Shown piece after piece: positions 17,504-24,294 of a DNA stretch of 64,000 nucleotides (its first letter is position 1; each line of letters begins with the position of its first letter). Source of the DNA: Lysobacter sp. Root916 (GTDB lineage Bacteria > Pseudomonadota > Gammaproteobacteria > Xanthomonadales > Xanthomonadaceae); assembly GCF_001429785.1 (NCBI RefSeq), contig NZ_LMJF01000001.1, positions 1,531,917 to 1,595,916 of the forward strand. Reading direction: 5' to 3'. A model generated the notes under the pieces. It was not told the DNA's origin, ran no database searches, and saw only the letters and a program-made list of their open reading frames with translations. The position numbers and the translations under genes were made by a program.

Positions 17504-20338
17504 ATGGAAGTAACCGAGAAGCGGCTGCCGCGCAGCCGTCTGACTGCTGCACTTTTGGCGGCTTTGATCGCGCCCGCCGCCGGCGGTGCGTTCGCCCAGG
17601 ACGCCGCGCCTGCTCAACCGCAGCCCGCTAGCGATACGCCGACCGACATCGACAGCGTTACCGTGGTCGGCTCACGCATCAAGCGCGCCCAGATCGAAGG
17701 CCCGGCACCGGTCACCGTCATCAGCCGCGACGACATCGACAAACAAGGCTTCCAGACGGTCTCCGACATGCTGTCGTCGCTGACCCAGAACACCACCAAC
17801 TCGTTCACCGGCGATCTGGCCGTCAACGGGTTCACGCCCAACGCCCAGGTGGTCAACCTGCGCAACCTCGGCCCGGGCTACACCCTGGTCCTGGTCAACG
17901 GCCGTCGCATCGCCGACTACCCGCAGCCCTACAACAGCGACCGCTCCTCCGTGAACGTCGGCGCCATTCCGTCCTCGATCATCGAGCGCGTGGAAGTGCT
18001 GGCGGGCGGCGCGTCCGCCATTTACGGTTCGGACGCGGTCGCGGGCGTGGTCAACATCGTTACCCGCACCAACTTCGACGGCAACCTGCTGCGCGGCACG
18101 GTCGGCACGACCGGCGCGGGCGGCGGCGACAGCGTCAACCTGGAGTACTCGGGCGGCCGCGTCGGCGACAACTGGAGCCTGACCTACGCCCTGCAGTACA
18201 ACTACAACGAGCCGATCTTCGCGGCGCAGCGCGACTTCATGGACGACCTCCGTGACGGTCCGCGCGGCAACCGCGTCGGCCCCAGCCTGTCGCTGGTCGC
18301 GATCGACCTGCTCAACCGCAACCGCGCCGCGTACTATCCGGGCGACGCAGTCTGCGATCGCTTCGGTTTCTCGCCCTACCTGTCCGCCACCCGCGGCCAG
18401 ATCTGCGGTTCTTACGATTCCGTGGCATCGCAGTCGATCTCGAACAAGCGCGAAGCGACCTCCGGTTACGCCTACGGCACCTACGACTTCAGCAACGGCA
18501 TCCAGGGCTGGGCCAGCCTGATGCTGAACAACTCCGAATCGACCTCGAGCAGCGGCACCGAGTTCTGGGGCACCGGCGGCGATCCGTTCCTGCCCGCCAG
18601 CTTCTACTTCGACGAAGGCCTGGGCACCTACGTCCAGCTGCAGCGCGTGCTGACGCCGAAGGAAGTCGGTGGCAACACCGCGGTGGTCACCAAGTACAAG
18701 GAAAAGAGCTACGACTTCGCCACCGGCCTGCGCGGCGACTTCGGCGATCGTTTCGATTGGGATCTGTCCGCCTCGTACGGCCGCTACGACTACAAGTCCG
18801 ACTCGCCGCGCCTGCTCGCTCAGAGCGTGCACGACTACTTCCTCGGTCCGCAGACCATCGACGACTACGGCTATGCGCACCACACCCTGAACCTGGATCG
18901 CTGGCACACGCCGCTGACCCCGGAACAGTACCGGGCCATGTCCACGCGCGTCATCAACAAGGGCTATACGTCCTCGGCGCAAGCGAACTTCGTCGTCAGC
19001 GGCGACCTGTTCGAGTTGCCGGCTGGCCCGATCGGTTTCGCAGGCACCATGGAGTTCGGCCATCAGACCATCGACCTGAAGAGCGATCCGCGCACCGACC
19101 CCTCGCGCACGCCGGATGCAAGTACGCCGTATAACCTGGTCAGCTCGGGCAACATCAAGGGCGAGCGCGATCGTTACGCGATCGGCGCCGAGTTCCGCGT
19201 GCCCCTGCTGGACACCCTGAGCGCACAGCTGGCCGGTCGTTACGATAAGTACGACGACATCACCGAAGTGGACGGCGCCTTCACCTACGGTCTGGGTCTG
19301 GAGTTCCGTCCGATCGAGCGCCTGCTGCTGCGTGCGAACTACTCCACCAGCTTCCGCGCGCCGGACATGCCGCTGGTGTTCGCGCAGGGTGTGGCTTCGT
19401 TCGCCGGCATCGTCGACTACTACGGCTGCCGCGCCGGCGGCGACACCGTCACCGAATGCCGTGCCAACAACCACCCGAGCCAGTACCAGACCCTGAACCA
19501 GACCGTCGGCAACCCCGACCTGCAGGAAGAAAAGGGCAAGTCGCTCACCGCCGGCTTCGTGCTCGACCTGATCGAAGGTATGTCGATGTCCGTCGACTAC
19601 TACAAGATCACGCTGGACGACCAGGCCACGCGTCTGAGCCTGGACTACATCCTGCAGAACGAAGCCAACTGCCGCATCGGCACGCTGCCCGACGGCTCGC
19701 CGATTCCGCAGGGCCAGGGCTCGGCGTTCTGTCAGGACATCCTGTCGCGCGTGACTCGCCAGGTCGCCCCGGGCAACCCGAACGGTCGCGTCGTCAATGT
19801 CCGCGCCGGCTACATCAATGCGTCGCGTTCCGAGAACACCGGCATCGACGCGACCTGGCGCTACCGCTTCGATACGGATCGCTGGGGCAACTTCGATTTC
19901 AATCTGGCCTACAGCCTGAGCCTGGGTGAGAAGTACAAGCAGTTCGAGGAAGACGATCTGATCGACTACCGCGACCGCCTGGACAACGACAACCAGCGCA
20001 GCCGCGTTCGCGGCAGCGTGACCTGGGAGAAGGGCGACTGGACCACGACCGTGTTCGGTCAGCGTCTGGGCTCGGCGCCGAACGAGGCCGAAGCAGCGGG
20101 TCGGGATGCGGTGACCGGCGTTTACTACGGCGCACGTCTGCAGCCCTACATGCTCTACAACCTCTCGGTCGAGAAGAAGTTCGGCGAGAACATGGAGGCC
20201 GCGTTCGTCGTCAACAACGTGCTCGACAACACCCACCGCAAGGATCCGAGCAACACGGGCTATCCGTTCTTCAACCCGTTCATCGGTGCCGACCCGTACG
20301 GCCGCGCGTTCTTCCTGCGTCTGTCGTACAAGTTCTGA
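17504..20338 (+). CDS. TonB-dependent outer-membrane receptor 1
   Basis: This 944-residue receptor has a signal peptide (cleavage about AFA-Q, residue 31), a TonB-box-like segment DIDSVTVVGSRI at 48-59, a plug domain (about 60-210) and a C-terminal beta-barrel. Plug hallmarks are GPAPVTVISRDDIDKQGF, VVNLRNLGPGYTLVLVNGRR and VLAGGASAIYGSDAVAGVVNIV. The C-terminus ends FFLRLSYKF with the expected terminal phenylalanine. Cysteine pairs such as C-RAGGDTVTE-C probably cap extracellular loops. Such receptors import siderophores, vitamins, peptides or glycans using TonB energy; no neighbour reveals the ligand. It is the first of three related receptors on the same strand and has its own terminator. 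Confidence 0.95.
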   Translation: MEVTEKRLPRSRLTAALLAALIAPAAGGAFAQDAAPAQPQPASDTPTDIDSVTVVGSRIKRAQIEGPAPVTVISRDDIDKQGFQTVSDMLSSLTQNTTNSFTGDLAVNGFTPNAQVVNLRNLGPGYTLVLVNGRRIADYPQPYNSDRSSVNVGAIPSSIIERVEVLAGGASAIYGSDAVAGVVNIVTRTNFDGNLLRGTVGTTGAGGGDSVNLEYSGGRVGDNWSLTYALQYNYNEPIFAAQRDFMDDLRDGPRGNRVGPSLSLVAIDLLNRNRAAYYPGDAVCDRFGFSPYLSATRGQICGSYDSVASQSISNKREATSGYAYGTYDFSNGIQGWASLMLNNSESTSSSGTEFWGTGGDPFLPASFYFDEGLGTYVQLQRVLTPKEVGGNTAVVTKYKEKSYDFATGLRGDFGDRFDWDLSASYGRYDYKSDSPRLLAQSVHDYFLGPQTIDDYGYAHHTLNLDRWHTPLTPEQYRAMSTRVINKGYTSSAQANFVVSGDLFELPAGPIGFAGTMEFGHQTIDLKSDPRTDPSRTPDASTPYNLVSSGNIKGERDRYAIGAEFRVPLLDTLSAQLAGRYDKYDDITEVDGAFTYGLGLEFRPIERLLLRANYSTSFRAPDMPLVFAQGVASFAGIVDYYGCRAGGDTVTECRANNHPSQYQTLNQTVGNPDLQEEKGKSLTAGFVLDLIEGMSMSVDYYKITLDDQATRLSLDYILQNEANCRIGTLPDGSPIPQGQGSAFCQDILSRVTRQVAPGNPNGRVVNVRAGYINASRSENTGIDATWRYRFDTDRWGNFDFNLAYSLSLGEKYKQFEEDDLIDYRDRLDNDNQRSRVRGSVTWEKGDWTTTVFGQRLGSAPNEAEAAGRDAVTGVYYGARLQPYMLYNLSVEKKFGENMEAAFVVNNVLDNTHRKDPSNTGYPFFNPFIGADPYGRAFFLRLSYKF

Positions 20339-20360
20339 TCCACTGCACTCCGCTACAAGA

Positions 20361-20391
20361 AAGGCCCGGCGCAAGCCGGGCCTTTTTCTTT
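20361..20391 (+). terminator. Rho-independent terminator of receptor 1
   Basis: The stem AGGCCCGGC-GCAA-GCCGGGCCT is followed by TTTTTCTTT, starting 23 nt after the stop codon. The GCAA tetraloop stem GCCCGGC/GCCGGGC is the same as in the terminators of receptors 2 and 3. Confidence 0.9.
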
Positions 20392-20837
20392 GCGCGCTAT
20401 CAGGAGCGCCATGTGCGGCATCACTCGGATTTGTTCGCGCAAGTCGCCGACGCAAGCGCAGCACGAGACGAAGCGAGAAAGACACAATTAAAGTGTCATA
20501 AATCGCCAATGCCGCTCCGACTGCATATCGACCAGCAGAATTGACGGGCACTTCGAGTGCCACATACGGCCTACTAAACACATCTTAGGCGCACTGCATG
20601 CGCAATATCGCGATATCAGACGCATGCATCCCATGCCACACGCGCAAGCCATGCAACCTGATTTCACCGTCGAATCAGTCAAGTAGCACTCTCTCGCGCC
20701 CTTAAATGCTTCGCGCCGCTAGCGCGCTCACCGCTGCCTGCGCCAGTGAGCGTGTCCACCTGGCACACAAATTCGACTGCACTTTTCGGCCGATCGCAGG
20801 GTGAATCGCTCGTTCGTTAACCAACGATGACAGCGTC
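20392..20837 (+). other. Long intergenic region upstream of TonB-dependent receptor 2
   Basis: About 450 nt without a supported gene and of lower GC than the flanks. It contains an interrupted palindrome at 20596-20627: GCATGCG and CGCATGC flank the 12-bp palindrome ATATCGCGATAT. A small hairpin (GGCACT-TCG-AGTGCC) lies near 20549. An inverted pair TCGTT/AACGA occurs about 10 nt upstream of the GTTAA element. Possible short peptides were considered but none has a ribosome-binding site. Confidence 0.55.
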
Positions 20838-20900
20838 GTTAATCGTGTGTACGTTCGGCCATAAGGGGACGGCATCACGCCAAGGTCGGCGTACATAACG
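20838..20900 (+). promoter_or_regulatory. Shared receptor promoter element and leader, copy 2
   Basis: GTTAATCGTGTGT at 20838-20850 repeats the GTTAA-N5-TGT element, followed by GTTCG, then TAAGGGGACGGCATCACGCC and AAGGTCGGC. The same blocks follow the copy upstream of receptor 3 in the same order with near-identical spacing. The ATG of receptor 2 is 96 nt from the element, with AGGGGACAACCA as ribosome-binding site. Confidence 0.55.
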
Positions 20901-20933
20901 CAATGCGAAGACTACATTTCTAGGGGACAACCA

Positions 20934-23759
20934 ATGGCAACTCGTAACGCATACGGCCTGCAGCGCAGCAGGCTGACGGCGGCGCTGATCAGCGCCTTGA
21001 TCCTTTCGGCCGCCGGCACCGCTGGCGCGCAGGACACCAGCACTCCGCCGCCTCCCGCCTCGAAGTCCGATGCGACCGACGTGCAAGGTGTCGTCGTTAC
21101 CGGTTCGCGCATCAAGCGAGCGGAGATCGAGGGCCCGGCACCAGTCACCGTGATTTCGGCCGCCGACATCGAGCGCCAAGGCTTCACCACGGTCTATGAA
21201 GCGCTTAATACGCTTACGCAGTTTTCCGGCAGCGTCCAGAACGAACTAAATCAGAGCGGCTTCACGCCCAACGCCAGCGTGCTGAACTTGCGCGGCCTCG
21301 GCCCGGAGCATGTGCTCACGCTGATCAATGGACATCGCGTGGCGGATTATCCGCGCCCCTACAATAGTCAGAGCAATGTGGTGAACCTCAATGCGATCCC
21401 GGCCGCGGCCATCGAGCGCATCGAAGTGCTGACCAGCGGCGCCTCGGCGATCTATGGCTCGGACGCGATCTCCGGCGTCGTCAACGTTATTCTGAAGAGC
21501 AACTACGAAGGCAATGAAGTTCAGGTGCGCGTCGGCACCACAACCCGCGGTGGCGGCGACACCGGCGATGTGCAATGGATCGGCGGCCGAGTCGGCGACA
21601 ACTGGAGCCTGACCTACGCATTCGAGTACCTCACTCGCGAGCCGATCTTCGCTTCGCAACGTGAGTTCATGGATTCCTATCGCGACGATCCTTCGACCGA
21701 CAACCCCTCCCCCGTCATCGGTTTGCGCATCCGCAACCGCAGCCGCGTCATCTCCGGCACCAGCCAGTACGTCCTGCCCGGTGGCCTGGCCGTATGCGAC
21801 CAGTTCAAGGATTTTGAGCGTTATCCGGTAAACGCCGCGCTGAATCCCTCGGTCGTGGTCGGCAACTCCTGTGGCTACTGGTCCTTCCCCGCGACGCAGC
21901 AAATCCGAAATTCGCGCAGCGACCTGTCCGGCTACGTGCGCGGCACCTGGGATTTCGCCAACGGCATGCAGATGTACGGCAGCCTGACCGCCTGGTCCAG
22001 CGAGGCCAAAGCCGCGTCGTCGACGCAGTTCTGGCAGAGCCCGCTCTTCGTCGATCCGGTGTTCAATGTAGCCAACGGTCTGCCGGCCGCCAGCATCCTG
22101 GACATGCAGCGCATCATCACCCCGAGCGAAATCGGCGGCCGCGATGTCCAGCAAACCAAGTTCAAGGAAAACAGCTACAACTTCGACATCGGCCTGTCCG
22201 GCACGGCTCTCGGCGACAAGTTCGATTGGGATGTCTACTACAGCCGATCCGAATACACCAGCAAATCCGACCAGCCACGCTTGAAGGCCAAGGCGATCAA
22301 CGATTGGTTCCTTGGGCCACGCATCGGCACCACGCCCGGCAATCGCGCCATCTATAACTTCAACCAAGCGCGCTACCTGCGTCCGCTGACGCCGGAAGAG
22401 TTTGCTAGCCTGAGCACCGTCGCAAAGGCCAAGGCGAAGTCGCAAGCCGATACCGTGAACCTCACGTTCGCGGGCGATCTGTTCGAGCTGCCGGCCGGCC
22501 CGCTGGGATTCGCGACCGTGCTGGAAGCGGCGCGCCAGGAATACTCGCTTAACCCCGACCGGCGGACCCTCCCGGGTGCCGATCCGAACGAGGCGATCTA
22601 CAACCTCACCGACACCATTGGCGGTGGCAAGCGCAGTCGTTATGCGGCGGGCGTCGAGTTCAGTGTGCCGATCGTCGATACGCTGAAGGCGCAATTGGCC
22701 GGTCGCTACGATAAGTACGACGATCGCACGGACACTGGTGGCGCATTCACCTACAACCTGGGTTTGGAGTACCGGCCGGTCTCGAATCTGTTGCTGCGCG
22801 GCTCTTACGGCACGACCTTCCGTGCTCCCGACATGCATTACCTGTATGCGGGCACCAGCGGCTTCTTCACCACCTACTTCGATGAGTTCGCGTGCCGTCG
22901 TGACGGTTTTCAGGTCGCGGATTGCAACAACAACGCCACCTACAACTACTCTGCCGCGGGCGTGCGCTCGGGCAATCTCGAATTGGAAGAGGAAACCGGC
23001 AAGTCCTGGACCGCCGGCGTGGTGTGGGACATCATCGACAACCTTTCGGTCTCCGCCGACTACTACAGCGTCGAACTCGAGAACATCATCGGTGACGACG
23101 TCGAACGCCTGCTCAACGACGAAGCCAGCTGCCGCTTGGGCGTGGATCGCAGCGGCGCAACGGTTAACCCGGGGTCCGCGATCTGCGTCGACGCGCTCTC
23201 ACGCATCACACGCGGTGCTCCCATCGTCGGCCCTGGCCTTGGCAACATCGCCACCCTGACGACCGCTCCGCGTAATCTGCAGCTGCTCGAAACCAACGGC
23301 ATCGACGCCAGGGTCCGTTATCGCATCGACACCGATCGTTTGGGTGACTTCCGTTTCGAGCTGGGCTGGACGCACGTGCTGAGCCAGAAGCGTCAGGACT
23401 TCGCCGCCGACCCGGTCGAGGAATATCGCGACGACCGTAAGAACCACGACTTCCGCAGCCGCGCCAACTTCACCACCTCGTGGTCGAAGCAGGATTGGAG
23501 CGCGAATATCTATGGCACCCGTTGGGGCTCCTTGCCCGACTGGGAGGAATCGGGCCGTCGCATCGCGCCCTACTTCCTCTGGAACGTCAACGTCAGCAAG
23601 AAGATCACCAATAAGGCTACGCTGGGGTTCTTCGTCAACAACGTGTTCGACAAGCTGCACCCGCGCGACGACTCGCACTTCAGCTATCCATACTTCTGGA
23701 GTGCGTATAGCCCTATCGGCCGCGAAGTGTTCCTCCAGTTCGACTATAAGTTCCAGTAA
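20934..23759 (+). CDS. TonB-dependent outer-membrane receptor 2
   Basis: This 941-residue receptor is clearly paralogous to receptor 3: the signal peptides share LQRSRLTAALISAL and the plugs share GVVVTGSRIKR. After cleavage near AGA-Q come the TonB-box-like DVQGVVVTGSRI, the plug (VTVISAADIERQGF, VLNLRGLGPEH, ASAIYGSDAISGVVNVI) and a beta-barrel. The protein ends VFLQFDYKFQ, so the last phenylalanine is penultimate, which is unusual for a barrel protein. By eye this gene uses A/T-ending codons more often than receptors 1 and 3. No ligand is predictable. AGGGGACAACCA precedes the ATG. Confidence 0.95.
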   Translation: MATRNAYGLQRSRLTAALISALILSAAGTAGAQDTSTPPPPASKSDATDVQGVVVTGSRIKRAEIEGPAPVTVISAADIERQGFTTVYEALNTLTQFSGSVQNELNQSGFTPNASVLNLRGLGPEHVLTLINGHRVADYPRPYNSQSNVVNLNAIPAAAIERIEVLTSGASAIYGSDAISGVVNVILKSNYEGNEVQVRVGTTTRGGGDTGDVQWIGGRVGDNWSLTYAFEYLTREPIFASQREFMDSYRDDPSTDNPSPVIGLRIRNRSRVISGTSQYVLPGGLAVCDQFKDFERYPVNAALNPSVVVGNSCGYWSFPATQQIRNSRSDLSGYVRGTWDFANGMQMYGSLTAWSSEAKAASSTQFWQSPLFVDPVFNVANGLPAASILDMQRIITPSEIGGRDVQQTKFKENSYNFDIGLSGTALGDKFDWDVYYSRSEYTSKSDQPRLKAKAINDWFLGPRIGTTPGNRAIYNFNQARYLRPLTPEEFASLSTVAKAKAKSQADTVNLTFAGDLFELPAGPLGFATVLEAARQEYSLNPDRRTLPGADPNEAIYNLTDTIGGGKRSRYAAGVEFSVPIVDTLKAQLAGRYDKYDDRTDTGGAFTYNLGLEYRPVSNLLLRGSYGTTFRAPDMHYLYAGTSGFFTTYFDEFACRRDGFQVADCNNNATYNYSAAGVRSGNLELEEETGKSWTAGVVWDIIDNLSVSADYYSVELENIIGDDVERLLNDEASCRLGVDRSGATVNPGSAICVDALSRITRGAPIVGPGLGNIATLTTAPRNLQLLETNGIDARVRYRIDTDRLGDFRFELGWTHVLSQKRQDFAADPVEEYRDDRKNHDFRSRANFTTSWSKQDWSANIYGTRWGSLPDWEESGRRIAPYFLWNVNVSKKITNKATLGFFVNNVFDKLHPRDDSHFSYPYFWSAYSPIGREVFLQFDYKFQ

Positions 23760-23784
23760 GTTTCGACTGCTGCTCCCGTATCAA

Positions 23785-23815
23785 AAAAGCCCGGCGCAAG
23801 CCGGGCTTTTTTTTT
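23785..23815 (+). terminator. Rho-independent terminator of receptor 2
   Basis: AGCCCGGC-GCAA-GCCGGGCT at 23788-23807 is followed by eight or more T residues and preceded by an A run, so it may work on both strands. The stem and loop match the other receptor terminators. The CGACTGCTGCT just after the stop codon is also found after receptor 3. Confidence 0.92.
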
Positions 23816-24202
23816 GGGGGGCCTGGCCCGAGCGATCGCTCTTCCACAGGCGCGCCCCCTCCGTTACCGAACTCCCTCTAAACCTCTCCACACGAGGTGT
23901 GGAGCGGCCGCTCTCGCACGCGCGAAGAGCCTGCCCCGGCCAGTGCTAGCTTGGCGATCGCCCGCGACGAGTCGCCATCTCACACATTCGCGCCATTTCG
24001 CATCAGTAGAAGAATTCGTGCAGGCACCCATGCACCACATCTCACTACGTAGTGACAGTACGCTTTGAGCACGCAACAGAACACTTCAAAGAGCATAAAA
24101 TGGCAATTATTGGGTGCAATTAAGTCATTTTTTCAATAAAAACAATAACTTATAAGGAGCAAAATTACTGCCTAAAAAGTGTGATCTTGTGATGACATAG
24201 GC
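23816..24202 (+). other. Long, AT-rich intergenic region upstream of TonB-dependent receptor 3
   Basis: No gene is supported here. The part from about 24068 to 24200 is strikingly AT-rich for this genome, with runs of T and A around 24125-24150, and could act as an UP-like or nucleoid-protein-binding tract. Two palindromes are present: CTCCACAC-GAG-GTGTGGAG at 23886-23904 and the 14-bp perfect TCACTACGTAGTGA at 24042-24055. Confidence 0.55.
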
Positions 24203-24264
24203 GTTAACACCATGTTAAGTTCGCCTTTAAGGGGACAGCAACACGCCAAGGTCGGCACACAAGA
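24203..24264 (+). promoter_or_regulatory. Shared receptor promoter element and leader, copy 3
   Basis: GTTAACACCATGT at 24203-24215 is followed by GTTCG and by TAAGGGGACAGCAACACGCC and AAGGTCGGC, matching the copy before receptor 2 block for block. The receptor 3 ATG is 92 nt from the element. GGGGGACAACCA is the ribosome-binding region, the same as for receptor 2. Confidence 0.55.
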
Positions 24265-24294
24265 AACACATCTAGTTCATTTGGGGGACAACCA

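Noticed and set aside
17672..20581. A 969-codon open frame antisense to receptor 1 (and similar antisense frames at 24277-27318, 28038-30110, 55557-58361 and 60092-62923)
   Set aside because: Their translations are low-complexity, rich in Arg, Ala, Gly, Gln, His or Val, with no family resemblance. They mirror clear genes and arise because GC-rich codons avoid stops on the opposite strand.
20392..20933. A possible peptide precursor or RiPP gene between receptors 1 and 2
   Set aside because: No short frame has a ribosome-binding site, and no maturation or transport genes are nearby.
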